DNA of 64,000 bases from Desulfosediminicola flagellatus (GCF_005116655.2 NZ_CP050698.1:3486001-3550000), one strand, 5' to 3'. Numbered from the stretch's first letter, positions 18,901-27,662 are shown. The notes: generated by a model from the letters alone, not told the origin. Program-made: numbers and translations.

Positions 18901-20684
18901 TCTAAAGGATTTGACAGGTCAACAGGAAGACAAGCACCGCCTGCCTTCAGAATGCCGACAACTGCAGCTACCATATCCACAGAGCGATCAAGGGCGACAG
19001 CCACCACAACATCAGGGCCAACGCCTTTTGTTCGCAGCATTTTTGCTATCTGATTTGCAGCACCATTGAGCTGTCGATAGCTTATCGACTGACCAGACCA
19101 TGATAGAGCAATTCGTGACTCATTCTTTTGGCATTGCTCTTCAAAGAGTGCGATGACATTAGTATCACGCTCTTCTCCCTGTCGTACCTCGCCTCGACCA
19201 CAGGTCAGTCCAGTCTTTTCCTGAGGTGACAGTAGTGGAATGTCTGATAATAACTTGCCGGGAGAACACACCATCCCCTCAAGAACACGTAAATAATATC
19301 TACCTAGCCGTTGAATGGTTTCCTCATCGAATAGTTCTGTGCGGTATTCAAATGAGACCTCCAACCCATCATTTTTTTCACCAAGAAAGAAGCCCAGATC
19401 AAAATGCGTGCTGTTGCGCTCTATGGCAATCGGTGTGAAATGACAATCCCCAAAGGCAGATCCAGGCATAGGTGAATTCTGGAATGCAAACATCACCTGG
19501 AAGAGCGGGGAATGGTCAAGATTTCTATCATCGACACACGCATTAACAACCTGCTCAAACGGAGCATCCTCATGAGAAAATGCATCGATAACTACTGAAC
19601 GAACGTGCTGAATAAGCGACTCGACACTTGAGTCATCAAAAAAATGAATGCGCAAAGCGAGAGTATTAACAAACAGACCGATTAGAGGTTCAAATTCCAG
19701 CATCTTTCGGTTCGCCACCGGCGTGCCGACAATGATATCATTCTGTCTGCAGTATCTATTGAGCAGAGCGGAAAATCCCGCTAATGTGATCATAAACAGG
19801 GACGATTGAGTTCGAGTTGCAAGCGTCTTGAGACCGGCTGTCAGTTGAGAAGAAATGAAAAAACTCCCAGTCGCGCCACAGGCGGTTCCAGAGCCCGTCC
19901 GTGGCCTGTCGGTTGGCAGAGCTAAAAGGGGAGCTGCGCCTTTAAGAGAATTTCTCCAATACTTAATATCGAATTCGAATGCCCCATTTCGGGCAAGACT
20001 ATGCTGCCAGGCGGCATAGTCGGCATATTGTATAGCCAACGGTGCCAATGTCTGGTCGACCGTGTTCGTAAGTTGATTATAGAATTGGGTAAGATCGCCG
20101 AAAAACACACCTAACGACCATCCATCAGTGATAATGTGATGCATAACGACCAGTAACACAAACCGTTCATCCTCTAGCCTTATCAGCCGGACGCGATGCA
20201 GAGGACCGCTTGCAAGATCGAAAGGTGCGTTTGTATTCTTCTCAATCAAGGCATCTTTCTCGATATTCCGCCTTTTGCTATCCAATGATCGGAGATCGCT
20301 ATAGCCATAATCCAACACTGATTTGGTTGTTATTGATTGAAATGGTTTACCCTGAAAGTCTCCGAATGTTGTCCTCAGCATTTCATGACGATCAACAACC
20401 ATCCTCAAAGCCTGTTCAATATGCTGCCAGGACAGTCCTCCCTCAATATACCCTGCACTAGCAACCGTATACGCGTTGAGTGTTTCATCAAGCTGTTCAA
20501 TAAACCACATTCGCTCCTGCGCGAGTGAAAGCGGCATACGATCATGACGGTTAACCGATATAAGGGGATAGCTCTTGGCTTGAACCTCTACATTACCGGC
20601 CTGACCTCTTTGCCTGATTTTCTTCATAAGCAAATCACGCTGGGCCGGACTAAGAGACTCTAATCGATCCTGGATATTTGACAT
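15948..20684 (-). CDS. NRPS-1: condensation, adenylation (Pro-like), carrier, condensation
   Basis: First subunit of the assembly line, about 1578 residues (numbering here starts 4 residues earlier, at a TTG). C1 spans 52-490 with HHIITDG at 186-192. Adenylation spans 512-1020 (YTSGSTGKPKG at 670-680, FDVSFQE at 715-721, NQYGPTE at 812-818, NGKIDR at 1009-1014). The carrier has Ser1067 in GGHSL. C2 spans 1125-1560 with HHIICDG at 1259-1265. The tail ends DDIQFDF. Specificity residues read D-V-Q-V-I-A-Q-V-V, close to the proline code DVQLIAHVV. No NRPS gene lies upstream, so C1 may be a starter domain that adds an acyl group, or it may receive from a protein encoded elsewhere. C2 would join the first residue to that loaded by NRPS-2. 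No epimerase domain, MbtH or phosphopantetheinyl transferase is seen. The ribosome-binding site is weak. Confidence 0.95.
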   Translation of the reverse strand: MSNIQDRLESLSPAQRDLLMKKIRQRGQAGNVEVQAKSYPLISVNRHDRMPLSLAQERMWFIEQLDETLNAYTVASAGYIEGGLSWQHIEQALRMVVDRHEMLRTTFGDFQGKPFQSITTKSVLDYGYSDLRSLDSKRRNIEKDALIEKNTNAPFDLASGPLHRVRLIRLEDERFVLLVVMHHIITDGWSLGVFFGDLTQFYNQLTNTVDQTLAPLAIQYADYAAWQHSLARNGAFEFDIKYWRNSLKGAAPLLALPTDRPRTGSGTACGATGSFFISSQLTAGLKTLATRTQSSLFMITLAGFSALLNRYCRQNDIIVGTPVANRKMLEFEPLIGLFVNTLALRIHFFDDSSVESLIQHVRSVVIDAFSHEDAPFEQVVNACVDDRNLDHSPLFQVMFAFQNSPMPGSAFGDCHFTPIAIERNSTHFDLGFFLGEKNDGLEVSFEYRTELFDEETIQRLGRYYLRVLEGMVCSPGKLLSDIPLLSPQEKTGLTCGRGEVRQGEERDTNVIALFEEQCQKNESRIALSWSGQSISYRQLNGAANQIAKMLRTKGVGPDVVVAVALDRSVDMVAAVVGILKAGGACLPVDLSNPLERSRTIFVDSGARILITSSEIIDKHQQFKTVIDEKISEAFLIDTISYTAPAEDPPPLTQNLDDLDDLAYVLYTSGSTGKPKGVAMPHRSLTNLIRWQLAEEGFGDKAITLQFSPLCFDVSFQEIFCTLCSGGNLVLIDENVRRDSEALLDLLVSSKIERLFMPFVALQQLAITAVKKRQYPSFLRNLITAGEQLRITDPVRTFFNELPECRLHNQYGPTESHVVTSLTLPIDVSTWPILPSIGRPIDNCAIYILENNMEPAPVGVPGELFIGGQVCARGYLNRQELTIERFISDPFSAVPDARMYRSGDLARYLPDGSIECLGRVDHQVKIRGFRVELQEIESVLDCFSAVRECAVIVDDQDDAQPELAAYVVGIAESDMADLRLKLAEKLPSYMVPRYLVPIEKMPLTANGKIDRQKLLAIDRSANTAVLESQASRPTEQILCEIWARVLELPTVHPQDNFFDIGGHSLLATQLISEINALFSLTLPIRDIFDCPTVTELADRIDSNEVQEEEDLGSNFQTDNEQSVLSYAQERLWLIEQSLKGIAVYNMPVALRCEGELDVEILQEAISIIIKRHETLRTTFTKDETGTPQKKVLDEIDFALVRHEQEASSPDAKELSSIERIILREANTPFDLERGPLIRAGIIEVEQNCHVILITFHHIICDGWSIGVFSRELSTLYNSLLSGDIPQSKALEYQYHDFSLWQRRLLAGRGGTVMRNYWMNQLKNTPHQLEFPTDFIPPAVTRNAGNIISFQLDKELCGDLHALSRTQASTFFMTMLSAFSWLIFRYTGQDQFLIGTPIANRNQKRFESIIGFFVNMLPIRVDLSGDPTFTDFLKQVRGTCLEAYTHQDMPFDEMVRVLRPDRLLNRHPLVQVVFVLQNTPEPTLKLGNTKLTPIGREQTVAKYDLLVSLTQSNGELHGALEYSTELFSEMTAQGIVELYKNILNTVLKNPQVRLLEPELSPNDVFDGQPALAADDIQFDF

Positions 20685-21537
20685 AAATTTCAACAAGGTT
20701 GTAGCAGTACGTATCTGGTTATAATACTCTTCTATTAAATTTTTCTATTGAACTGTAATTCTTGGATTTGTGAGAATCCCTCCGAGAGGATTTCTAATGT
20801 AGTTCTAATATTCCAACACGATCACCAGCTCTTCTTGTCACTGAAAGTGAAATAGAAAAGCATCAGCATTTCCAGGTGCTCAGATATGCTCAAACGAGTT
20901 TTCATCCTAAATCGACCCTTCTGGCCAATATTAGCGTGACGGCCAAGATTTTTATCCTCAGAATATCTGCTATATACCTGAGGTAAAAATCTGAGGTGCG
21001 CCTCGTTCTTGAACAGAATGCTGCGTTTTAGAATCAAAACTGACTATAAAGGGAGATAACTGGCTAAAACTAAATCGTATGTTTTATGTCAGCAAACAAC
21101 GTCCCCAAAGACTTTAAAGAAAAGTAGATCGAAAACACCATGTCAATTTAACAGTACCCAATACTGGTTCTATCACACTCTTTCGTCACGTGTAAAACTA
21201 AGTTTTCCTCTATAATTGGGGGCTAGGGCGTATCCGACTAACGAAAACTCCAACCTGATGGCAACGAACGGCAAGGATCCACTTGCAGGCTAGGCACATA
21301 TGCCATATTGATGAGTATTTTGAAGACGTGTCTGTACATTGTGACGAGATTGCGTATGCTCTAAATGAATATACTTTCTGTTCATCAAATAGTATAAAAT
21401 TTGCCAGAAGAGCACTTCGGTAATGAGAATGGAATCAACGTTGATGGCAAGACTCCCGGTCTCCCTTTGACTAATCAACGGAGACCCCTGAACAAATCAC
21501 CTACAGAACCATCGTGAAAAGATGCCCTGCCCGGAAC
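20685..21537. other. Intergenic region upstream of the NRPS operon
   Basis: About 850 bases with no recognisable gene. It should contain the NRPS promoter. A 71-codon minus-strand frame at 20822-21037 is basic in composition but resembles nothing I know. A weak 7-bp stem (21458-21464 with 21480-21486) sits just after the racemase-family stop. Confidence 0.45.
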
Positions 21538-22278
21538 CTATGTCGCTGCACTAACGCGCCATGCTTGATTTGTAGTCCACCAGTCGACACCCTTTGCAAA
21601 GATTTCCCCTGCTGTCGCCGCGTGGATTATAGCAGAATCGAGTACCGGGAAGTCGCATGATTGCTCATCAAAAATGAGAGAAAGTTCTGTACATCCCAAA
21701 ATAATTGCATCAGCTCCACGATGAATCAAATCGTTAGCCATTGCATGAACTATGTGCGCTCGGTGTTTGCGATTAAAGCATAAATCCGAGTAAATAATGT
21801 CTGTTAATTTAGCCATATCTTCATCTGATGGATAAACAGTTGAGACATCATACTTTTTGAATGTTTCATCATATATTCTATGATCTTGAGTAAATGATGT
21901 ACCTAGGATTCCAGCTTTTTTGTAGCCGCACGAAATAAACTTCTGAGTCACTGGATCAGCAATATGAACAAAAGGCACTTCGCTTGCCTTCGAGATCGGG
22001 CCGGAAACAATGTGAGCACTATTGCACGCCATCAATGTAAAATCCGCTCCAGCAGAAACCAGCAACTGATTTTTTTTACGCAGATATCTTGCAAGGGAAT
22101 CAAAATCACCTTGGTGCAACCACTTCGCGGTTTGTGCACTATTGACACTGTATAGCAGAATTTCTGCATTCTTTGATTTGTTTGTGGCGTCTTCAGCAAC
22201 CGAGTTGATTATATCATAATAGACAACAGTTGAATGCCAACTCATACCACCAATTAAGCCGATTATGGGATGTATCAT
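21538..22278 (-). CDS. Aspartate/glutamate racemase family protein
   Basis: About 246 residues of the PLP-independent Asp/Glu racemase fold. It opens with IGLIGGMSWHST, as in aspartate racemases. Both catalytic cysteine motifs are present: MACNSAH (Thr to Ser compared with the usual MACNTAH) and ILGCTEL. It would interconvert L- and D-aspartate or a related amino acid by two-base proton transfer in the cytoplasm. The start at 22278 aligns with family N-termini; an upstream ATG pair at 22317 is possible, and no strong ribosome-binding site separates them. It lies 850 bases upstream of the NRPS operon on the same strand, so a supply role for the peptide is conceivable but not shown. Confidence 0.88.
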   Translation of the reverse strand: MIHPIIGLIGGMSWHSTVVYYDIINSVAEDATNKSKNAEILLYSVNSAQTAKWLHQGDFDSLARYLRKKNQLLVSAGADFTLMACNSAHIVSGPISKASEVPFVHIADPVTQKFISCGYKKAGILGTSFTQDHRIYDETFKKYDVSTVYPSDEDMAKLTDIIYSDLCFNRKHRAHIVHAMANDLIHRGADAIILGCTELSLIFDEQSCDFPVLDSAIIHAATAGEIFAKGVDWWTTNQAWRVSAAT

Positions 22279-22756
22279 GATGATTGTAGGAGCAAATGTT
22301 CTGTTGACCAGCATCACACAATTAACCAGAAGGCTTGACCGAAGTTTATTGTATTATATTTCTATATGAGCAAAGGGGTCGATTCCTACCGATTAATCAG
22401 CTAAAGACCTTCCACATGAGAGATTACGTCTCATTTGATCATAAATTTACTCATAAACAAAGGTATTCTACACGCATCTCACTGCTATAACCAGTTACCA
22501 CCCACCTCTTTTACACGTAACTACGAATACTTGACAACATCACAACTTCTTGCACCATATTACACTCGTTGAACTATGCGAATTGGTTTCCCACTGTATT
22601 CGAGTAATAAGCAACCGCCCCCTAAGACAGTATTGTCCCAAGAGGAAAAACTGTTACAGAGCAGAATCTCTTTTTTCTTCGGCGACTATCAGGCAGGTAC
22701 ACTTCTCAATAAATGCTGGATACGTGAATTGAAGGGAGGATCGCCTCATTAGAAAA
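22279..22756. other. Intergenic region beside the recombinase gene
   Basis: No gene or clear structure. It marks the transition from the NRPS region to the recombinase/TIR island. If the island integrated here, an attachment site might lie in this stretch, but I cannot find a matching direct repeat by eye. Confidence 0.35.
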
Positions 22757-23389
22757 TCATTCTTCCCATGCATCGAGGACAAGCTTACGTTTTTCATTTC
22801 CAACAACTTGAAGATAGATTTCTGTTGTTTTGGTGCTACTGTGACCCATAAGTTGAGCTAAAATATGTATAGGCAAGGGCTTAGTACCCGATAACATGGC
22901 GATACCGAAACCGTGCCTCAAGCCCTTTCCTGTAGCCTGTTTTCCTTTAACCTTCGCTCGATCCATAACTCGTTTTACTAAGCGATAAGCCGTTGGTCGA
23001 CTCATAGACCAGAAAGGTTTATTCAAACCTTCGTTTCTCCGGTGTAGTCGCCGTATGTCAAAAACATAATCAAAGCTATCAATCAGAATTTTAGGGACCG
23101 GCACAGTCCTAAATTCAGGCTGCTTCTCCCTGCCCCTTCCGTCCTTTTTCCTCTTTTTCAAAGAACGAAAAACAATGTCTTTACTATCAATCAATATCCT
23201 ACTGGGTGAAAGCTCAAGAGCTTCTGAAGGTCGGCAGCCAGTGTAATGGAGAACATGGCAAAAAATCCGATTTTCACGATCCTCTTCTTCCGCAGCGGCT
23301 AGATAATTTTTTCGCTCCTGAGCGGTCAGGTACAATCTTTCCCCTTTAGGAGAGAAAAGACTCATTTCTGGTGATTTTTCAATTTTCAT
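22757..23389 (-). CDS. Tyrosine recombinase/integrase, catalytic domain only
   Basis: About 210 residues. Only the catalytic half of a phage-type integrase is present; the N-terminal core-binding domain is very short or absent. Visible catalytic features are Arg in TGCRPSEAL, the LRHG box (with Gly-Lys-Gly before LRH where HxLRH is usual), GHSSTKTTEIY with the nucleophilic Tyr, and a preceding basic beta-hairpin (LKKRKKDGRGR). It would cut and rejoin DNA at specific sites. The start used is ATG 23389; a TTG at 23434 would add 15 residues. An inverted repeat overlaps the region just upstream. It sits at the edge of an island with TIR-TPR genes and an IS, in keeping with horizontal transfer. 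The missing first His of the HxLRH box may reduce activity. Confidence 0.88.
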   Translation of the reverse strand: MKIEKSPEMSLFSPKGERLYLTAQERKNYLAAAEEEDRENRIFCHVLHYTGCRPSEALELSPSRILIDSKDIVFRSLKKRKKDGRGREKQPEFRTVPVPKILIDSFDYVFDIRRLHRRNEGLNKPFWSMSRPTAYRLVKRVMDRAKVKGKQATGKGLRHGFGIAMLSGTKPLPIHILAQLMGHSSTKTTEIYLQVVGNEKRKLVLDAWEE

Positions 23390-23396
23390 AGGACCT

Positions 23397-23422
23397 GAAT
23401 CAAAAGTAATTAGTTTTGATTC
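23397..23422. promoter_or_regulatory. Inverted repeat upstream of the recombinase start
   Basis: GAATCAAAA (23397-23405) is mirrored by TTTTGATTC (23414-23422) with an 8-base spacer, 8 bases upstream of the likely ATG. It may be an autoregulatory operator or a recombinase binding site. Confidence 0.4.
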
Positions 23423-23587
23423 AAAATAGCCCAAAAAGAAGATCGAAGCAAGTTTGAATCACACCAACAAATGAAGCACAGTTAACATCGCTATTATAGA
23501 CAGTTATCTCCGGTCAGCTTGGTTCAGTTGTGAAAACTTGATTTTCGGTCTTGTGGATGTATTTGCAACACTATGGGCTATACGGTA

Positions 23588-25555
23588 TCACTCCATTTCT
23601 GCCTTCAGTTTTGCAATAATCTCCCGCACGATTTCAGCATGAGAGGATTGAGTCTCTTCGAAAATTTCAAAAGCTTTTTCAAGGACGTCAATCGCCTTTT
23701 CCCTGCGGTTAAGAGCAATGAGAATTAAACCCTTATTGTACCAAAAACCGGCAATATCCGGTTGGATCTTCAGGGCCTGGTCAGAGGCGGCAATGGCATC
23801 TTCATGCCAGCCAAGAGCTGCAAGAGAGCAGCCCTTGTTGCTCAAGGCTGCTGCAAAATCCGGTTGAATTTGTAGGGCCTCGTCGTAGGCGGCAATGGCA
23901 TCTTCCTTGCGTCCAAGATTAGCGAGAGCGAAACCCTTGTTGTTCCAGGTCTCTGCAAAATCCGGATGAATCCCCAGGGCCTTATCATAGGCGACAATGG
24001 CATCTTCGTGCCGGCCAAGAGCAACGAGAGTGGTTCCCTTGCCGTTCCAGGTGACTGCAGAATCCGGTTGAATCTTCAGGGCCTCGTCGTAGGCGGCAAT
24101 GGCATCTTCGTGCCGTCCAAGATTAGCGAGAGCGTTTCCCTTGTTGTTCCAAGTCTCTGCAAAATCCGGTTGAATTTCTAGGGCCTCGTCGTAGGCGGCA
24201 ATGGCATCTTCATGCCGGCCAAGAGCAACCAGAGCGTTTCCCTTGCTGTACAGTGCTGCTGCAAAATCCGATTGAATCTCCAGGGCCTCGTCGTAGGCGG
24301 CAATGGCATCTTCGTGCCGGCCAAGAGCAACCAGAGAGTTACCTCTGTCGTACCAGGCGACTGCAAAGTCCGGTTGAACCTCCAAGGCCTTATCATAGGC
24401 GACTATAGCCTCTTCGTGCTGGCCAAGAGCATCGAGAGCGACCCCCTTGTTGGTCCAGGCATCTGCAAAATCCGGTTGTATCTCTAAGGCCTGGCCCAAG
24501 GCGACTAAGGCATCTTCGTGCCTGCCAAGAACATTGAGAGAGCTACCTTTATCGTACCAGGCGACTGCATAATCAGGTTGTATCTCCAGGGCCTTATCAT
24601 AGGCGACAACGGCATCTTCGTGCCGGCCAAGAGTAACGAGAGCGAAACCCTTGTCGTACCAGGCGACTGAAAAATCCGGTTGTATCTCCAGGGTTTTGTC
24701 ATATGCGGCTATAGCCTCTTCATGGCGGCCAAGAATTGAGAGAGCTGTACCCTTGTTGAACCAGGCCTCTGCATGTTCCGGTTGTATCCCCAGAGCCTTG
24801 TCATATGCGGCTATAGCCTCTTCATGGCGGCCAAGAGCTGAGAGAGCGGCCCCCTTGTTGTTCCAGGCATTTGTCGTATCAGGATTTGTCTCCAAAGCCT
24901 TATCATATGCCTCGATAGCCTCATCGTTTTTGCCAAGAGCTGAGAGAGCAACACCCTTGTTGTACCAGGCATTTGCATCCTCCGGTTTGAGAAGGGTAAT
25001 TGAAGTCAAAACATCTGACGCTTTCTGATAATCTTCAACATAGTAGGCCGTTTCAGCTTTGCCAAAAAGGCTGGCAATGATTTTTTCATTTTCTGTTCGT
25101 GTGTCTTCAGCATGTTTTTCAGCTAAAGACATGCCACCAAGATTTACTGCCAAATGGTCTAACTCCGCTTCAAAGTCATTGAACAAGTTATATTGCTGAT
25201 ATGGAGATAAACGGTTATCACCCCGACCACAGTCCTCTAACCGGATAGGCACAATGGTAAATAAATCCTCTGACTGTACCCTGGCAATTTCATAGGCCTG
25301 TTGCAATTCCTCGTCTTGAAATCCTGGTTCATCTCCGGTCTTTTTCAATGCCGCTTCACTAATGCAGATGACGAAGAATCGACATTTCGGGATCGCTTTT
25401 TCAATCTTCCTCTTCCAGAATCCCGGCCCCAGGTCCTCTTTATCAAACCAAACATCAAGATTACGCTCTATTAATCCTGTATAGATCCTGCGCACCATAT
25501 CAAGGTTCTCATGGGCGTAGCTGAGAAATACACGTGTTTTGTCTTTTCTGGACAT
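23588..25555 (-). CDS. TIR-domain protein with thirteen TPR repeats
   Basis: 655 residues. N-terminal TIR domain (about 5-140): VFLSYAHE, DVWFDKEDLGPG, then FVICISEAALKK and FQDEELQQA, whose Glu82/Glu83 falls where NAD-cleaving TIR enzymes have their catalytic glutamate. After a linker, 13 near-identical 34-residue TPR units run from about residue 195 to 636 (core WYNKGxALxALGRHEDAIAAYDKALEIQPD), ending with a divergent C-terminal helix. TPRs bind proteins; the TIR may degrade NAD+ or make a signal nucleotide, as in bacterial immune systems, or serve only in assembly. A GTGAGG ribosome-binding site precedes the ATG. A paralogue follows immediately upstream, with a recombinase downstream, which suggests an acquired island. 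Confidence 0.92.
   Translation of the reverse strand: MSRKDKTRVFLSYAHENLDMVRRIYTGLIERNLDVWFDKEDLGPGFWKRKIEKAIPKCRFFVICISEAALKKTGDEPGFQDEELQQAYEIARVQSEDLFTIVPIRLEDCGRGDNRLSPYQQYNLFNDFEAELDHLAVNLGGMSLAEKHAEDTRTENEKIIASLFGKAETAYYVEDYQKASDVLTSITLLKPEDANAWYNKGVALSALGKNDEAIEAYDKALETNPDTTNAWNNKGAALSALGRHEEAIAAYDKALGIQPEHAEAWFNKGTALSILGRHEEAIAAYDKTLEIQPDFSVAWYDKGFALVTLGRHEDAVVAYDKALEIQPDYAVAWYDKGSSLNVLGRHEDALVALGQALEIQPDFADAWTNKGVALDALGQHEEAIVAYDKALEVQPDFAVAWYDRGNSLVALGRHEDAIAAYDEALEIQSDFAAALYSKGNALVALGRHEDAIAAYDEALEIQPDFAETWNNKGNALANLGRHEDAIAAYDEALKIQPDSAVTWNGKGTTLVALGRHEDAIVAYDKALGIHPDFAETWNNKGFALANLGRKEDAIAAYDEALQIQPDFAAALSNKGCSLAALGWHEDAIAASDQALKIQPDIAGFWYNKGLILIALNRREKAIDVLEKAFEIFEETQSSHAEIVREIIAKLKAEME
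23648..24973. repeat. Thirteen tandem 102-bp units (TPR-coding)
   Basis: The DNA encoding the TPRs of the first TIR-TPR protein is a tandem array of about thirteen 102-bp units with high nucleotide identity. The array is prone to unit gain or loss by recombination. Confidence 0.85.
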
Positions 25556-25725
25556 GATGCCTCACAATAGGTGTGAAATTATTTGAAACGAAAGAAATAC
25601 AGCTAGTTATAGCTTTTGATTAGCAGGATAGTGAGCGAGAGTCAAATTAAGACGTGAGAGCAAAAGAATTTATTGAGATTTTGCCCTAGTACCTGTGACA
25701 AACTGTCGCGGTGAATCCGGTTGGG
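25556..25725. other. Short spacer between the two TIR-TPR genes
   Basis: 170 bases with no gene. The spacing allows either co-transcription or a separate promoter for the downstream TIR-TPR gene. Confidence 0.4.
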
Positions 25726-27285
25726 TTATTCAGTTCCGGCCATCAAGTCAGCTCGTCGTTCACGAACAAGATCCGCAAGAGGTGATTTGATTTCCTCAAA
25801 AATGGTCAGAGCCTTATCATATGCTGCTATCGCCTCCTCCTTTCGGCCAAGAACAGAGAGAGCGATACCCTTGTTGTACCAGGCAATTTCATGGTCAGGC
25901 TTTATCTCCAATGCCTTGTTAAATGCCGCTATAGCCTCTTCCTGTCGGTCAAGAGCAGAGAGAGCGTTACCCTTGTTGTACCAAGCGTTTGCATAATCAG
26001 GCGCTATCTTCAAAGACTTGTCATATGCCGCTATAGCCTCTTCCTTTCGGCCAAGAGCAGAGAGAGCGTTACCCTTGTTGTTCCAGGGGACTGCTGAAAC
26101 AGGATTTATCTCCAGAGACTTGTCATATGCCGCTATAGCCTCCTCCTGTCGGCCAAGAGCAGAGAGAGCGATACCCTTGTTGTACCAAGCAATTTCATAA
26201 TCAGGCTTTATCTCCAATGCCTTGTCAAATGCCGCTATAGCCTCCTCCTGTCGGTCAAGAGCAGAGAGAACGTTACCTTTATAGCTCCAGATGTCTGCAA
26301 AATCAGGATTTATTTCCAAAGACTTGTCAAATGCCGTCATAGCCTCCTCCTGTCGGCCAAGAGCAGAGAGAGCGCTACCCTTGTTGTACCAAGCGTCTGC
26401 ATAATCAGGCTTTATCTCCAATGCCTTGTCAAATGCCGCTATAGCCTCCTCCTCTCGGTCAAGAGCAGAGAGAGCGTTACCCTTGTTGTACCAGGCGTTT
26501 GCATAATCAGGCGCTATCTTCAAAGACTTGTCATATGCCGCTATAGCCTCTTCCTTTCGGCCAAGAGCAGAGAGAGCGTTACCCTTGTTGTTCCAGGGGA
26601 CTGCTGAAACCAGATTTATCTCCAGAGACTTGTCATATGCCGCTATAGCCTCCTCCTGTCGGCCAAGAGTAGAGAGAGTGCAACCCTTGTCGTTCCAAGC
26701 GTCTGCATAATCAGGCTTGAGTAAGGTTATTGAAATATAAACGTCTAACGATTTACTAAAATCTCCAGCATAATTGAGTGCTGCAGCATTGCTCACCAGG
26801 CTTTCAATAATCTTTTCATCATCAGTACGAGTATCCTCAGCAAGCTTGTCAGCTAAAGATACCCCACCGAGATTTAAAGCCAAATGATCTAATTCCGCTT
26901 CAAAATCATTAAACAGGTTGTACTGCTGATAGGACGAAAGCCGGTGGTCTCCCCGGTCGCAATCCTCCAACCGGATAGGCACTATAGTAAAGGCCTCCGT
27001 TGGCTGTACCCTGGCAATCTCATAGGCCTGTTGTAATTCCTCGTCCTGAAACCCCGGCTCATCACCGGTCTTTTTCAGAGCCGCCTCACTAATGCAGATA
27101 ACGAAATAGCGGGTTTTGGAGATCGCCTTTTCAATCTTTCTTTTCCAGGGTCCCGGCCTCAGTTCCTCTTTATCAAACCAGACATCGAGGTTACGCTCTT
27201 TGAGTCCAGTGTAGATCTGCCAGACCATGTCAAGATCCTCATGGGCGTAGCTGAGAAATATTCGTGTTTTTCCTGCGTTCAACAT
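25726..27285 (-). CDS. Second TIR-domain protein with nine TPR repeats
   Basis: About 519 residues and clearly paralogous to its neighbour at 23588. The TIR domain (about 5-140) has IFLSYAHED, DVWFDKEELRPG, FVICISEAALKK and FQDEELQQA, so the putative catalytic glutamate is kept. About nine 34-residue TPR units follow. They alternate between SALGRQEEAIAAYDKSLEI and SALDRQEEAIAAFDKALEI types, and a block of units has been copied with a 510-base offset. The start at 27285 has GAGAGG upstream; the TTG at 27297 is rejected. The two genes are in the same direction, 170 bases apart. Both could act together as sensor/effector pairs, or one may be a diversified copy. Confidence 0.9.
   Translation of the reverse strand: MLNAGKTRIFLSYAHEDLDMVWQIYTGLKERNLDVWFDKEELRPGPWKRKIEKAISKTRYFVICISEAALKKTGDEPGFQDEELQQAYEIARVQPTEAFTIVPIRLEDCDRGDHRLSSYQQYNLFNDFEAELDHLALNLGGVSLADKLAEDTRTDDEKIIESLVSNAAALNYAGDFSKSLDVYISITLLKPDYADAWNDKGCTLSTLGRQEEAIAAYDKSLEINLVSAVPWNNKGNALSALGRKEEAIAAYDKSLKIAPDYANAWYNKGNALSALDREEEAIAAFDKALEIKPDYADAWYNKGSALSALGRQEEAMTAFDKSLEINPDFADIWSYKGNVLSALDRQEEAIAAFDKALEIKPDYEIAWYNKGIALSALGRQEEAIAAYDKSLEINPVSAVPWNNKGNALSALGRKEEAIAAYDKSLKIAPDYANAWYNKGNALSALDRQEEAIAAFNKALEIKPDHEIAWYNKGIALSVLGRKEEAIAAYDKALTIFEEIKSPLADLVRERRADLMAGTE
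25786..26706. repeat. Nine tandem 102-bp units with an internal 510-bp-offset duplication
   Basis: About nine TPR-coding units. The stretch near 25950-26165 is almost identical to 26460-26675, an offset of exactly five units, with only a few base differences. This shows recent duplication or gene conversion inside the array. Confidence 0.8.
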
Positions 27286-27662
27286 AACGCCTCTCAATGT
27301 AACGTACTCATTTGATATGGAAGAACAACAGCGAGTTATATTATTGGATTACCAGCATTCTCGAAAGGTGTCAAATTCCAACCTAGTGAATGATAGAAAG
27401 AGCGGGAGCCAGGCACCCGCCACGATCATTGATGGAGCTCTGCAGGGGAAAACCTAGTTGGTTAGGTTGTCGCCCTGGGGCCGGTGAAGATCTGCGGTCT
27501 CTCCGGATTTAGATTTTTGATTGCATTTTGCCAGGTCCTGGTTTGTCGCCGGCAATGAAAATGATAGCAAAAAGTGTTCGGTGTCGATCGGTGCCGTGCG
27601 GATCTGCGGCGGGTCCCTTGGGAAGTGATGGCAAAAAGGTGAATCAGATGATCCCAGCTGGG
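27286..27662. other. GC-richer non-coding stretch between the TIR gene and the IS boundary
   Basis: No gene. Between about 27410 and 27640 the sequence is visibly richer in G+C than its surroundings and contains recurring bits (GATCTGCGG at 27488 and 27600; TTGTCGCC at 27468 and 27543). It may be a decayed mobile-element end. Confidence 0.35.

Noticed and set aside
23588..27285. CRISPR-like array because of regular repeats
   Set aside because: The 102-bp periodicity is in frame and encodes TPR units; there are no variable spacers.
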